Shown: positions 8,702 through 18,198, counted from the first letter of the stretch. The stretch: 43,950 nt of DNA from Paracoccaceae bacterium (GCA_022763485.1 JALEGX010000002.1:1-43950); one strand, 5' to 3'. The notes: generated from the letters alone by a model not told the origin. Numbers and translations: made by a program.

Positions 8702-10195
8702 TCAGTCTTCCAGGCTCAGCGCCACGAAGCGCGGCTCACCTGCGCGACGCACCAGCAGCAGCAGCGATTTGCGGCCTGCTTCCTTGGCGTCGGCGATGCG
8801 CTCATCCAGCTCCGCCAGGGTGCTCAGCTTCTGCTGGCCCGCTTCGGTGATTACGTCACCGGCGCGCAGGCCCTTTTCAAACGCTTCCGAGGTTTCATCA
8901 ACCGAGGTGACAACCAGCCCCTCCTGACCTGCCGGAACGTTCAGCTCCTTGCGCATTTCATCGGTCAGCGTGGTGATCGTCAGACCCAGCAGCGACTTTT
9001 CGGTCGGCTCCTGCGTGTCGCGCTTGACCACACGGGTTTCGGTCCGCTCGGCATCTTCGCGGCGACCGAGCGTCACCAGAACAGTCTGGGTTCCACCGTC
9101 ACGGAAGACCACGACACGAACGGATTTGCCAACTTCGGCATTGCCCACCTGACGCACCAGACCGCGGGTGTTTTCGACATCGACGCCATCAAAGGTCTTG
9201 ATCACGTCACCGGCCAGCAGACCTGCTTCCTTGGCCGGACCTTCCGGCACATCGGTGATCAGGGCACCAGAGGCTTTTTCCAGCCCCATGGCTTCGGCCA
9301 CATCTTCGGTCACGTCCTGAATGCGCACGCCCAGCCAGCCGCGGCGGGTTTCGCCGTATTCCTTCAGCTGGTCGACCACTTTGGTCACGACGTTCGACGC
9401 CATGGAGAAACCGATGCCGATCGAGCCACCATTGGGGGACAGGATCGCGGTGTTCACGCCGATCACATCGCCATCCATGTTGAACAGCGGGCCGCCCGAG
9501 TTGCCGCGGTTGATCGCTGCGTCGGTCTGGATGTAGTCGTCATAGCTGCCGGACAGCGCCCGGTTGCGGGCCGAGACGATACCAGCAGACACCGAGAAGC
9601 CCTGCCCCAGCGGGTTGCCCATGGCGACAACCCAGTCGCCGACGCGGGCGGTGTCACTGTCACCAAAGCGCACGAATTTCAGCGGCATGTCCGCATCGAC
9701 CTTCAGCAGTGCGATGTCGGTCTTGGGATCAGTGCCCACAACTTTCGCAGGCAGGCGGTCGGCAGGTTGACCATCACCGGGGAAGAACTCGATCTCGATC
9801 TCATCGGCACCTTCGATCACGTGGTTGTTGGTGACGATATAGCCGTCTTCCGAGATCACGAAGCCCGACCCCAGAGCCGAGGACCGGCGCGGGCGGTTGC
9901 CGTTGTTATTGTTGTTGTTCCGATCCTGAAACTCGCGGAAGAAGTCTTCGAACGGGGATCCTTCGGGCACGATGCCTTGCGGACCGGTGCGGCCTTCGAT
10001 CACGGTGGTGGTGGTGATGTTCACCACCGACGGGCTGATCTGTTCGGCCAGCGGGGCGAGGCTTTCAGGTCGCGCCTGAGCGATGGCCGCCTGAAGCATG
10101 ACGACGAAGAACGTCATCAACCCCAGCCAGAACACGCGCAAGCGCTGTCCCTGAACGGCCTCTAAGGTTGTGGATTTAACTGCCAATGGCTGCAC
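8702..10195 (-). CDS. degP: Periplasmic serine protease/chaperone, DegP (Do/HtrA) family
   Basis: A 497-residue HtrA protease that degrades or refolds misfolded envelope proteins. An N-terminal hydrophobic segment (about 23-41, ending QAAIAQA) is a signal peptide or anchor. The trypsin-like domain has His in VTNNHVIEG (about 125), Asp in PKTDIALLK (about 160) and Ser in NRGNSGGPLF (about 233). Two PDZ domains follow (about 270-360 and 395-490). The LA loop contains a run of six asparagines. I choose the GTG at 10195: the strong AAGGAG at 10209-10204 is then eight bases upstream, whereas the longer GTG at 10204 overlaps it. A heat-shock-like CTTGAAA lies at 10333-10327, but no good -10 follows. 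Own terminator downstream. Confidence 0.93.
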   Translation of the reverse strand: MQPLAVKSTTLEAVQGQRLRVFWLGLMTFFVVMLQAAIAQARPESLAPLAEQISPSVVNITTTTVIEGRTGPQGIVPEGSPFEDFFREFQDRNNNNNNGNRPRRSSALGSGFVISEDGYIVTNNHVIEGADEIEIEFFPGDGQPADRLPAKVVGTDPKTDIALLKVDADMPLKFVRFGDSDTARVGDWVVAMGNPLGQGFSVSAGIVSARNRALSGSYDDYIQTDAAINRGNSGGPLFNMDGDVIGVNTAILSPNGGSIGIGFSMASNVVTKVVDQLKEYGETRRGWLGVRIQDVTEDVAEAMGLEKASGALITDVPEGPAKEAGLLAGDVIKTFDGVDVENTRGLVRQVGNAEVGKSVRVVVFRDGGTQTVLVTLGRREDAERTETRVVKRDTQEPTEKSLLGLTITTLTDEMRKELNVPAGQEGLVVTSVDETSEAFEKGLRAGDVITEAGQQKLSTLAELDERIADAKEAGRKSLLLLVRRAGEPRFVALSLED

Positions 10196-10378
10196 TGGAA
10201 ACACTCCTTGTCAAAGCCTGTATTGGGTGCCCCGCATGGCGGAGCCGAGGGCCAGCCTGTGGCCCCGTTTTTCGGGATGGCTTCAATGTAGTTACTTTCC
10301 TCGCGCGGGCAACGCATGTTGCAGAGTTTCAAGGCGACGTGAAACACCTGTGACTGCGGGTGAGCCCGTGCAGGGAAA

Positions 10379-11137
10379 TCAATCCGATTTCAGAGCCAAT
10401 CCGGAAAGTTGTTCGTAGGCAGGCAGATGCGCGGCAAGATAGTCCTGCAAATGGGGGGCCGCGGCACAGGCCGCTTCGAATTTGCGATCTTCCTTTTCTT
10501 CGGCTGCCGGATCCGGCGGGGCGATGCCGGTGCTGCTGGTGACCTGACCGTGCCAGCCGCTGACCTGTTGCCAGTCCTGGGGCACATCCGACCCGGCCCA
10601 GTCAAAGGCGTGATCCGCCGGGGACAGGCCAACAGCCGTCCAAAGTGCGGTCATCACCCCACGTGGGTTTTCCCGTACGTCCTCGGAACGGATGACCAGC
10701 GGGGTTTCCCCCTGCTCCATCAGACCCTGCAAATGCCGCCATTGCGCCGCAATGCCGATCTCATCACTCGAAACCTTGGGGTCCAGCTTGTGATAGCTGA
10801 CGATGGCCGCCTTGGGACGCCGCACCAGAAACACGTTCTTCAGATGCGGGCGGAACAGCTCATCCTCCAGGATATGCGGGACGACATAATAGCTCATGTC
10901 CTTGAAGAAGACCGGCCCGGTCTGCGCCCGCTCGATCAGCATATCGCGGATGTCGGCATAGGTCTGCGGATGGTCAGGATCCACGTCGAAATGCGGCATC
11001 GCATTGCTGCGATTGACGTAATAGTCGTACATGAACGGCTCATGAGCACAGTTCAGATCGCCGCGTTCCCGCATGATCCGCTCAATAGCGGTGGACATGG
11101 AACGGGGATGGGACCACATGGCATAAATCGGATGCAT
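10379..11137 (-). CDS. Sulfotransferase family protein
   Basis: A 252-residue cytosolic protein. The N-terminus YAMWSHPRSMSTAIERIMRE matches the 5'-phosphosulfate-binding loop (PSB) of PAPS-dependent sulfotransferases. VFLVRRPKAAIVSYHKL (about 101-117) matches the 3'-phosphate-binding region with its Arg and Ser. Family members transfer sulfate to alcohols or amines, but the acceptor cannot be read from sequence. The gene lies between DUF2065 (36-base gap) and degP (183-base gap) on the same strand. This is an odd partner for a membrane-proteolysis operon. Confidence 0.8.
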   Translation of the reverse strand: MHPIYAMWSHPRSMSTAIERIMRERGDLNCAHEPFMYDYYVNRSNAMPHFDVDPDHPQTYADIRDMLIERAQTGPVFFKDMSYYVVPHILEDELFRPHLKNVFLVRRPKAAIVSYHKLDPKVSSDEIGIAAQWRHLQGLMEQGETPLVIRSEDVRENPRGVMTALWTAVGLSPADHAFDWAGSDVPQDWQQVSGWHGQVTSSTGIAPPDPAAEEKEDRKFEAACAAAPHLQDYLAAHLPAYEQLSGLALKSD

Positions 11138-11173
11138 CGGAACCTCGTCTTCAAATCGGGTTCCGGCAGCCTG

Positions 11174-11368
11174 TCAGACGCCCAGCTGATGCGCAATCCA
11201 TAACAGGAGCAGCCCCGAAACAACGGCCAGCAACCCCAGCTGCCGCCGCGCGTTTTCGGGCAGGGACCGCAGCGCTTCGAGCATCCTTTCAACAAGCGAA
11301 GGGGCCAGTACATAGACCAGCCCCTCCACGATAAACACCAGCCCGAGAGCCAGAAGAACGGTTGCCAT
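11174..11368 (-). CDS. DUF2065 small membrane protein
   Basis: A 64-residue inner-membrane protein. It has two hydrophobic helices (about 3-24, LLALGLVFIVEGLVYVLAPS, and 43-62, QLGLLAVVSGLLLLWIAHQL) joined by a basic cytosolic-type loop. DUF2065 genes typically follow hflK-hflC. Here the ATG overlaps the hflC TGA by one base (TGATG), so it is coupled to it. A role with the HflKC/FtsH complex is inferred from this linkage only. Confidence 0.9.
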   Translation of the reverse strand: MATVLLALGLVFIVEGLVYVLAPSLVERMLEALRSLPENARRQLGLLAVVSGLLLLWIAHQLGV

Positions 11369-12252
11369 CAGTTGGCCTTGCCGTCCGCGGATTTCAGGTA
11401 GTTGAAGAACTCTGAATCCGGCGACAGAACCATGGACGAGTTGCCCTGCTGCAGCGCTCGCGCATAGGCGGTCAGCGTCCGGTAGAACTCGAAGAACTCT
11501 GGGTCCTTGCCATAAGCGGTAGCAAAGATCGCGTTGCGTTCCGCGTCCGCTTCACCGCGAATGATCTCGGCCTCGCGCTTGGATTCGGACACCAGTTCCA
11601 CCACGGTACGATCCGCCTGTGCACGAACACGCTGTGCCGCTTCGTTACCACGGGCGCGTTCGTCGGTGGCTTCGCGCTCACGCTCGGCGCGCATCCGTTC
11701 AAAGGTCGCGTCCAGGTTTTCCGCCGGCAGGTCGGTGCGCTTCAGACGCACGTCGATCAGTTCCAGACCCAGCGCCCGCGCATCGTCCAGCGCACCATTG
11801 CGGATGCGCAGCATCAGCGCGGCACGGTCAGAGCTGAGGATGTCGTTGGAGCTCACAGAACCCAGAACCTCACGGGTTTGCGACCGCAGGATCGAATCCA
11901 GACGACGGCCTGCAACCTCGATGGCCTGATCACCACCGGCACCGGTGGCTTCCCGGAACTGGTTCACATCCGAAATCCGGTACCGCGCGAAGGCGTCCAC
12001 CACCAGACGACGGTCGTCCAGCGGGGTAACTTCCAGCGGATCTACATCGCGGCTGAGGATGCGGTCGTCATAGCGCACGACATCCTGGATCAGCGGGATC
12101 TTGAAGCTGAGGCCCGGATCTTCCTTGACCGCAACAACGCGGCCAAATTGCAGCACCAGCGCCTTTTCACGTTCATCCACGATAAAGATAGAGGACAGCA
12201 GACCAGCAACGACAATCACCGCCACCGGCAGGAGAAAGGTAGATTTACGCAT
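11368..12252 (-). CDS. hflC: Protease modulator HflC
   Basis: HflC is an SPFH/band-7 protein that with HflK surrounds the FtsH protease in the inner membrane and modulates degradation of membrane proteins. The 294-residue protein has an N-terminal membrane anchor (about 5-25, STFLLPVAVIVVAGLLSSIF). The SPFH domain runs from about 28 to 190. An Ala/Glu/Arg-rich coiled coil follows (MRAEREREATDERARGNEAA), and a C-terminal hydrophobic-aromatic tail (FFEFYRTLTAYARALQQG). Start and stop overlap its neighbours hflK and DUF2065 by one base each (TGATG). Confidence 0.95.
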   Translation of the reverse strand: MRKSTFLLPVAVIVVAGLLSSIFIVDEREKALVLQFGRVVAVKEDPGLSFKIPLIQDVVRYDDRILSRDVDPLEVTPLDDRRLVVDAFARYRISDVNQFREATGAGGDQAIEVAGRRLDSILRSQTREVLGSVSSNDILSSDRAALMLRIRNGALDDARALGLELIDVRLKRTDLPAENLDATFERMRAEREREATDERARGNEAAQRVRAQADRTVVELVSESKREAEIIRGEADAERNAIFATAYGKDPEFFEFYRTLTAYARALQQGNSSMVLSPDSEFFNYLKSADGKAN

Positions 12253-13391
12253 CAGTTGTTCCCCCCGCGGCGCAGTTCATTCAGCGGCAGATAGGGAACG
12301 ATGCCCTGTCCTTCGCCGGCTGCGGTGTCATCCAGAATGATCTTGTCGACCCGGCCCAGAACCTCTTCCATGGTCTCCAGATAAAGACGCTTGCGCGTCA
12401 CTTCCGGTGCCTTGGAATATTCTTCCAGAACCGCAGTGAAGCGGCTGGCCTCACCCTGGGCTTCGTTCACCACGCTGGCACGATAGGCTTCGGCCTCTTC
12501 CAGCAGCTGTGCAGCTTCACCGCGCGCTTCTGCAAGCACCCGGTTGGCATAGGCGTCAGCCACGTTCTGCAGACGGTCACGCTCCTGTTCGGCGGCCTGA
12601 ACGTCACGGAAGGCTGCAATCACCGGCGTCGGCGGGTCGGCCTTGTCGAAGTTCACACGCACAATGTTCACGCCGGAGTCGTAGCTGTCCAACGTCGACT
12701 GGATCAGCTCTTCCAGACGCTGGGCGATCACCCCCCGGTCACGGTTGAGGATCGGCGCCAGTTCGGATTGCGCGATGATCTCACGCATGGCCGATTCAGA
12801 CACCGCGCGGATGGTCGGGCGGGCGTCCCGCAGATTGAACAGGAACTTGCCTGCATCCGAGATGTTCCACACGACCTGGAAATCGATGTCGACGATGTTT
12901 TCATCGCCGGTCAGCATCAGACCCGCATCCGAGCCGCGTCCGCCAACACCGATGTCTTCGGTCTGTTCGCGAGTGACCGGGATGACCTCGGCGGTCACGA
13001 CCGGCCAGGGGGCAAAGTTCAGGCCCGGCTGCCCGGTGGCCGAATATTCACCCAGGAACAGCTCAACAGACTGTTCTTCCGGCTTCACGGTGTAGAAGCT
13101 GGCCATCCCCCAAAGGATTGCCGCCGCAACACCGGCCAGCGCGATGGTTCCGCCCGTGAAGGCCGGGCCCGCGCCGCCGCGCTTGCCACCGCCACCGGAG
13201 GACCCGCCACCGCCGCTGCGTCCGCCCATCAGCACACGCAGCTGCTCCTGGCCTTTTTTCATCAGCTCATCGATCTCAGGGATCTGGGGACCTTCGTCGT
13301 CCGGGCGACGCCCTCCCCCATTGTTACCCCGGTTGTCTCCGCCGCCAGAGGAACCTCCGCCCCCCCAGGGGCCACCGCTGTTGCCCGCCAT
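12252..13391 (-). CDS. hflK: FtsH protease activity modulator HflK
   Basis: HflK partners HflC around FtsH. The 379-residue protein opens with a Gly/Ser/Asn-rich disordered cytosolic segment (1-70) containing the conserved IPEIDELMKKGQEQLRVLM. One transmembrane helix follows (about 77-95, GTIALAGVAAAILWGMASFY). The SPFH domain is about 97-270 (YTVKPEEQSVELFLGEY), then a coiled coil (NRVLAEARGEAAQLLEEAEA). First gene of the overlapping hflK-hflC-DUF2065 run, 71 bases downstream of gor on the same strand, so read-through from gor is possible. Confidence 0.95.
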   Translation of the reverse strand: MAGNSGGPWGGGGSSGGGDNRGNNGGGRRPDDEGPQIPEIDELMKKGQEQLRVLMGGRSGGGGSSGGGGKRGGAGPAFTGGTIALAGVAAAILWGMASFYTVKPEEQSVELFLGEYSATGQPGLNFAPWPVVTAEVIPVTREQTEDIGVGGRGSDAGLMLTGDENIVDIDFQVVWNISDAGKFLFNLRDARPTIRAVSESAMREIIAQSELAPILNRDRGVIAQRLEELIQSTLDSYDSGVNIVRVNFDKADPPTPVIAAFRDVQAAEQERDRLQNVADAYANRVLAEARGEAAQLLEEAEAYRASVVNEAQGEASRFTAVLEEYSKAPEVTRKRLYLETMEEVLGRVDKIILDDTAAGEGQGIVPYLPLNELRRGGNN

Positions 13392-13462
13392 GTCTCTCCT
13401 TAAACCTTTCTTCGCCGCGTTAGCGCAGCTGTATCACATAACTGTGCAGGACCGCCGGAAAA

Positions 13463-14821
13463 TCAAGCGCTCCGCACCGGTGATTTCATCGTCACCAATT
13501 CTTCGGACATGGTCGGATGTACCGCCACGGTCCGGTCGAAGTCTTCCTTGGTCGCACCCATTTTTACTGCAATCCCGGCCAGCTGGATCATTTCACCGGC
13601 ACCGGGCGCGACAATATGACAGCCCAGAACCTTGCGGGTTTCCTGGCTCACGATCAGCTTCATCAGCACCTTGGCCGCACGTCCGGCAAAGCTCTGCTGC
13701 ATCGGTTTGAAGGACGCGGCATAGACCTCGATCGGCTCCTGCGCACGCGCCTCTTCTTCGCTCAGCCCCACGGTGCCCATTTCGGGCTGGGTGAAGATCG
13801 CGGTCGGGATCAGGTCGTGGTCCACCGGCGTCGGATTGCCTTTGAACACGGTTTCTACAAAGGCCATGCCTTCGCGGATAGCCACCGGGGTCAGGTTCAC
13901 CCGATCGGTCACATCGCCAATGGCATAGACAGAAGGCACGCCGGTCTGGCTGTAGTCATCCACCACGATTTCGCCCTTGGCGCCGCGCGCAACGCCCATC
14001 TGCTCCAGACCCAGGTCATCGGCATTGGGGGCGCGTCCGGTGGCATACATCACCACGTCGAACAGATGCTCGTTTCCGGCGGTATCGGTCACGCGGATCG
14101 CATCGCCCTCCTTGCGCATTTCCGCGACATTGGTGCCCAGTTTCAGGTCCACACCGGCCTCGACCATGCCGTCGGCGATCATGTTGCGTGCTTCCATGTC
14201 GAAGCCGCGCAGGATCTGTTCACCGCGATAGAACTGAGTGGTCTTCACACCAAGGCCGTTCATGATGCCAGCGAATTCGCTGGCGATGTAACCGCCGCCG
14301 ACGATCAGGATGCTTTCGGGCAGCTTGTCGAGGTGGAAGATCTCATTCGACGTGATCGCCAGCTCAGAACCGGGGAACTCCGGCACGACGGGGCGACCGC
14401 CGGTGGCGATCAGGATGTGCTTGGCGGTCTTGCGGGTCCCATCCGACAGCTCGACCGTATGCGCATCCACAAGTTTGGCGCGCTGATCGAAGCTTTCGAC
14501 GCCCGAGTTTTTCAGCAGGTTGCGATAGATGCCTTCCAGGCGGTCCAGTTCGGCATGCAGCTTGCCCTTGAAGGCGTCCCAGCTGAAATCACCTGCCTGA
14601 ATGTCCCAGCCATAGGCCTGGGCGTCTTCGACCATGCCGGAATATTCCGAGGCGAACACCATCAGCTTCTTGGGAACACAGCCCCGGATCACGCATGTGC
14701 CGCCATAGCGGTCTTCCTCGGCCAGGGCCACCTTGGCACCGGTGTCGCCTGCCGCAACCCGTGCCGCGCGTACGCCGCCGGAGCCGCCGCCAATCACAAA
14801 CAGATCGTAATCAAAGCTCAT
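13463..14821 (-). CDS. gor: Glutathione-disulfide reductase
   Basis: Gor reduces oxidised glutathione with NADPH in the cytosol. The 452-residue flavoprotein has the FAD Rossmann motif VIGGGSGGVRAARVAA (about 8-23) and the redox-active pair GGTCVIRGCVPKK (about 40-52). The NADPH-binding segment is IVGGGYIASEFAGIM, and VYAIGDVTDRVNLTPVA binds FAD. The dimer-interface His-Glu pair lies near the end in VHPTMSEE. I start at the ATG 14821 (MSFDYDLFVIGGG), as usual for the family; the upstream ATG at 14842 adds seven poorly conserved residues. A perfect inverted repeat sits about 70 bases upstream. Confidence 0.95.
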   Translation of the reverse strand: MSFDYDLFVIGGGSGGVRAARVAAGDTGAKVALAEEDRYGGTCVIRGCVPKKLMVFASEYSGMVEDAQAYGWDIQAGDFSWDAFKGKLHAELDRLEGIYRNLLKNSGVESFDQRAKLVDAHTVELSDGTRKTAKHILIATGGRPVVPEFPGSELAITSNEIFHLDKLPESILIVGGGYIASEFAGIMNGLGVKTTQFYRGEQILRGFDMEARNMIADGMVEAGVDLKLGTNVAEMRKEGDAIRVTDTAGNEHLFDVVMYATGRAPNADDLGLEQMGVARGAKGEIVVDDYSQTGVPSVYAIGDVTDRVNLTPVAIREGMAFVETVFKGNPTPVDHDLIPTAIFTQPEMGTVGLSEEEARAQEPIEVYAASFKPMQQSFAGRAAKVLMKLIVSQETRKVLGCHIVAPGAGEMIQLAGIAVKMGATKEDFDRTVAVHPTMSEELVTMKSPVRSA

Positions 14822-14889
14822 GTCTTCCGCCTTATCCTGCATCCCGCAAAGGGGTGTATCCTATATCGCGCTCCTGTCCAGCCCCGAGC

Positions 14890-14907
14890 GTCTGGGCGGG
14901 CCCAGAC
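14890..14907. promoter_or_regulatory. Perfect palindrome upstream of gor
   Basis: GTCTGGGC-GG-GCCCAGAC, eight-base arms with a two-base centre, about 70 bases before the gor start. On the minus strand no T run follows it, so it does not look like the rpiA terminator. An operator for gor is the better guess. Confidence 0.4.
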
Positions 14908-15112
14908 AAAACCGATTTATGGGTTCGGCCAGAGCAGAGCCGGATGTCGAAGTCGTCAGATAAGGCCATGTGCCAGGAATACAATGCAGATCCGGGGGGT
15001 GCCGGGCGCAGTTGGGACCTGAAAAAGTGACAAGTCCGTGATCACCCCGCAACAAGCGGTTTCCTGCGCTTGGCTCTGACCGGAGCCGCAGATCATTCCG
15101 ACGAACGCGCCG

Positions 15113-15901
15113 TCAGTCCGCGAGATCGGTAAACAGGTTGTCGCTTTCGACGAAATCCAGACGGTCTGTTTCCACCGTGCCTTCATTGATGTCACGGATT
15201 TCGACCTTGCCGTCCCCGAAGCCGATGACAACCGTGTCACAGATGTCGATGAACAGACCGTTTTCAACGACGCCGGGCATCTGGTTCAGCACCAGCGCCA
15301 GCTGACGCGGGTTGCCGATCCGGTTCAGATGCAGATCCAGGATGTGATTGCCCTCATCGGTGATGAAGGGGCGGTCGCCATTCATCCGCAGCGTCGCGGA
15401 ACGGCCCAGAACATCCATGGACACAAGGGTTTCTTCAATCAGCGCCTGGGTGGTCTGCCACCCGAAAGGGATCACTTCGACCGGCAGGGGAAAAGAGCCC
15501 AGGGTTTCGACCTCTTTGCCCACATCGGCGATCACAACCATCTGGTCCGATGCGGTGGCGACGATCTTTTCCTGAAGCAGCGCACCGCCCCCGCCCTTGA
15601 TCAGGTTCAGGTCGGTATCAAACTCATCCGCGCCATCAATGGTCAGATCCAGCCATTTGGCCTCATCCAGGCTGATCACGTGAATGCCCACTTCCCGCGC
15701 CAGTTCCGCGGTGCGGGTCGAGGTGGGAACACCCCGGATCTTCAGCCCTTCGTTTCGGACCATTTCGCCAAGGCACCGCACAAGCCACGCCGCGGTCGAC
15801 CCGGTTCCAAGGCCAACGCGCATGCCATCCTCAACCATATCGGCGGCGCGCTTGGCAGCCACGAATTTGGCCTTGTCGATGGGTGACAATTCACCGGTCA
15901 T
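15113..15901 (-). CDS. rpiA: Ribose-5-phosphate isomerase A
   Basis: RpiA interconverts ribose 5-phosphate and ribulose 5-phosphate in the pentose phosphate pathway. The 262-residue protein has the phosphate-binding GLGTGSTAAWLV (about 30-41). The catalytic Asp cluster is LTIDGADEFD (about 86-95), and the Lys/Gly loop is LIKGGGGALLQEK (about 99-111). Start at ATG 15901 (MTGELSPIDKAKFVAA). Divergent from the GST gene across a 222-base region; 291 bases separate it from gor. Confidence 0.96.
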   Translation of the reverse strand: MTGELSPIDKAKFVAAKRAADMVEDGMRVGLGTGSTAAWLVRCLGEMVRNEGLKIRGVPTSTRTAELAREVGIHVISLDEAKWLDLTIDGADEFDTDLNLIKGGGGALLQEKIVATASDQMVVIADVGKEVETLGSFPLPVEVIPFGWQTTQALIEETLVSMDVLGRSATLRMNGDRPFITDEGNHILDLHLNRIGNPRQLALVLNQMPGVVENGLFIDICDTVVIGFGDGKVEIRDINEGTVETDRLDFVESDNLFTDLAD

Positions 15902-16058
15902 GGCAGAATCCCCTTGTTGCGTTGCGGAACTTATACGGAACGCACCCTGCAACTGCGAGGGTCAAAACGCAATTCCGGCCCTACCCAAGGACGCAGACAC
16001 AAGGACCTGCGTGTCTTTGCGAAAACACGCCAGAGCGAAAACATGTCGCGAAAATGCG

Positions 16059-16076
16059 CGTTTCCTATCGGAAACG
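16059..16076. promoter_or_regulatory. Palindrome upstream of the GST-sdaA unit
   Basis: CGTTTCC-TATC-GGAAACG, a perfect inverted repeat with seven-base arms, 47 bases before the GST start and in the divergent rpiA/GST region. A second weaker GGAAAT-GTTCCC follows at 16079-16090. Operator-like; the regulator is unknown. Confidence 0.4.
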
Positions 16077-16123
16077 TCGGAAATGTTCCCTTGTGAATCG
16101 GATTGAGCGTCTAAGTCTTCGGT

Positions 16124-16825
16124 ATGAACCCGAACTATGTGCTTCACTATGCCCCTGACAACGCCTCTCTGGTCATTCGACTGGCCATGGAGGAACTGGG
16201 CGTGTCCTATGACACGATCCTGGTGGACCGGTCTGTTCGGGCGCAGGACAGCGCCAGCTATCGCGGGCTGAACCCGGCAGGGCTGATCCCCGTGCTGGAA
16301 ACGCCGGATGGGCCGATCTTCGAAACCGCGGCCATTCTGCTCTGGCTGGCGGACCGCCACGGCGCGCTGGCGCCCAGCCCCGATGCGACAGAGCGCGCCG
16401 CCTTCCTGAAATGGCTGTTCTTCGCTTCGAACACAGTCCACGCCGACCTGCGACAGCTTTTCTATGCCGACGCCTATATCGGCCCCGCTCCCGCGCATCA
16501 GGCGGCGCTGCGGTCCGGCATCAGCGCGCGGCTGCGGACACATCTTTCGCTGATCGAAGCGCAGTCCGACTGCGGCTGGATGTTCGGCCGCACCCCCTCG
16601 GTGCTGGATATCTACCTGGCCTGCATGTTGCGCTGGATGGCGCTTTATCCTGCCTCCTGGGACCGCAGCTGGTTCGACCTTGGCCGCTATCCCCGGCTTT
16701 CCGACATGTGCCAGCGGCTGGAGCAGCGCCCCAGCGTCCTGACCGCACAAACCGCTGAAGGGCTGGGCCCTTCCCCGTTTACCGCCCCTGACTATGCCAC
16801 TCCACCAGAAGGATCAGCCACGTAA
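16124..16825 (+). CDS. Glutathione S-transferase family protein
   Basis: A 233-residue cytosolic GST-like protein. The thioredoxin-like N-domain (about 3-80) has YVLHYAPDNASLVIRLAMEE, the cis-proline loop in GLIPVLETPDG, and ETAAILLWLADRH where the Glu-Thr/Ser pair binds the gamma-glutamyl group. The helical C-domain spans about 90-210 (FGRTPSVLDIYLACMLRWMA). Its TAA overlaps the sdaA ATG by one base (TAATG), so it is coupled to serine dehydratase. Substrate unknown. Family activities range from conjugation to maleylacetoacetate isomerisation. Confidence 0.88.
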   Translation: MNPNYVLHYAPDNASLVIRLAMEELGVSYDTILVDRSVRAQDSASYRGLNPAGLIPVLETPDGPIFETAAILLWLADRHGALAPSPDATERAAFLKWLFFASNTVHADLRQLFYADAYIGPAPAHQAALRSGISARLRTHLSLIEAQSDCGWMFGRTPSVLDIYLACMLRWMALYPASWDRSWFDLGRYPRLSDMCQRLEQRPSVLTAQTAEGLGPSPFTAPDYATPPEGSAT

Positions 16826-18198
16826 TGTTCCTCTCCGTTTTCGATATGTTCAAAGTGGGTATCGGACCCTCGTCCTCTCACACCATGGGACCGATGGTTG
16901 CCGCCGCGCGTTTCCTGGACATGATGCGCGCCTCTCCCTTCGTGTTCCACGGTCTGCGCGCGTCGCTTCATGGCTCGCTGGCGTTCACCGGCGTGGGTCA
17001 CGCGACCGACCGCGCGACGATCCTTGGCCTGGCCGGTTTTCTGCCGGACACCTATGACGACGACAAGGCAGAGGCGGCATTGGCGGATCTGAACGCCACC
17101 CACCTGATGCATCCCGAAGGGCTGCCCGCACTGGCGTTCGATCCGGAAAAGGACATGATCTTTGACTATGATCACGCCCTGCCCGGTCACGCCAACGGCA
17201 TGATCCTGATGGCAACCGATGCGCAAGGCGACGTGATCCTGCGGCAGGTCTTCTACTCCGTCGGCGGCGGCTTTGTCCTGACCGAAGAGGAACTGGCCGA
17301 GGGCAAGGACACCGACGAAGGCGCCCCCGTGCCCTTCCCCTTCCATTCGGCGGCCGAAATGCTGGAGATGGCCAAGGCCTCGGGCAAGACCATCGCCCAG
17401 ATGAAACGCGAGAATGAGATTTCGCGCGGCTGCGCCCAAAGCCTGGCCAGCGGCACCGCCCGCCTGTGGCAGGTGATGAACGACTGCATCAACCGTGGTC
17501 TGGAACGGGACGGGATCCTGCCCGGCGGTCTGAAGGTACGGCGCCGTGCCAAGGCGATCCATGACGCGTTGCAGGCCGAACGCGGCATGAACCTGAACGC
17601 GCCTCATACCATCAATGACTGGATGAGCGTCTACGCCATGGCGGTGAACGAAGAAAACGCCGCCGGCGGCCAGGTCGTCACCGCCCCCACGAATGGGGCG
17701 GCCGGTGTTCTGCCTGCAGTGCTGCGCTACTATCTGGACCATGTGCCGGGCGCATCGGAAAACCATATCGAGGACTTTCTGCTGACCGCCGCCGCCATCG
17801 GCGGACTGGTCAAGTACAATGCCTCGATCTCTGGCGCTGAAGCCGGGTGTCAGGCCGAAGTTGGGTCGGCCTCGGCCATGGCAGCGGCGGGATTGTGCGC
17901 CGTGATGGGCGGCACCCCGGAACAGGTGGAAAATGCCGCTGAAATCGCGCTGGAGCATCATCTTGGCATGACCTGCGATCCGGTAAAGGGTCTGGTGCAG
18001 GTGCCCTGCATCGAACGCAACGGGCTTGGCGCGATCAAGGCCGTATCGGCGGCCTCGCTGGCGCTGCGTGGCGACGGTCAGCACTTTGTCCCGCTGGACG
18101 CGGTGATCGAGACCATGCGCCAGACCGGGCACGACATGCACGAGAAGTACAAGGAAACCTCGCTCGGCGGGCTGGCCGTGAACGTCCCCAACTGCTGA
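16825..18198 (+). CDS. sdaA: L-serine ammonia-lyase, iron-sulfur type
   Basis: SdaA deaminates L-serine to pyruvate and ammonia using an oxygen-sensitive 4Fe-4S cluster. The 457-residue single-chain enzyme has the N-terminal beta domain ([19 protein letters not shown]) and the C-terminal catalytic domain. Cysteine-bearing motifs [20 protein letters not shown] and [19 protein letters not shown] supply the cluster ligands. Full-length and intact. Its ATG overlaps the stop of the GST gene by one base. A long hairpin without a T run follows the stop. Confidence 0.96.
   Translation: MFLSVFDMFKVGIGPSSSHTMGPMVAAARFLDMMRASPFVFHGLRASLHGSLAFTGVGHATDRATILGLAGFLPDTYDDDKAEAALADLNATHLMHPEGLPALAFDPEKDMIFDYDHALPGHANGMILMATDAQGDVILRQVFYSVGGGFVLTEEELAEGKDTDEGAPVPFPFHSAAEMLEMAKASGKTIAQMKRENEISRGCAQSLASGTARLWQVMNDCINRGLERDGILPGGLKVRRRAKAIHDALQAERGMNLNAPHTINDWMSVYAMAVNEENAAGGQVVTAPTNGAAGVLPAVLRYYLDHVPGASENHIEDFLLTAAAIGGLVKYNASISGAEAGCQAEVGSASAMAAAGLCAVMGGTPEQVENAAEIALEHHLGMTCDPVKGLVQVPCIERNGLGAIKAVSAASLALRGDGQHFVPLDAVIETMRQTGHDMHEKYKETSLGGLAVNVPNC

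Noticed and set aside
8621..10165. 514-codon plus-strand open frame opposite degP
   Set aside because: Shadow of the degP codon pattern in GC-rich DNA. The protein is a His/Arg/Gln-rich mixture with no domain, while the minus strand reads a complete HtrA protease.
10327..10333. Heat-shock sigma-32 promoter of degP
   Set aside because: CTTGAAA is a good -35, but no CCCCAT-like -10 lies at the right distance, so I did not list it as a promoter.
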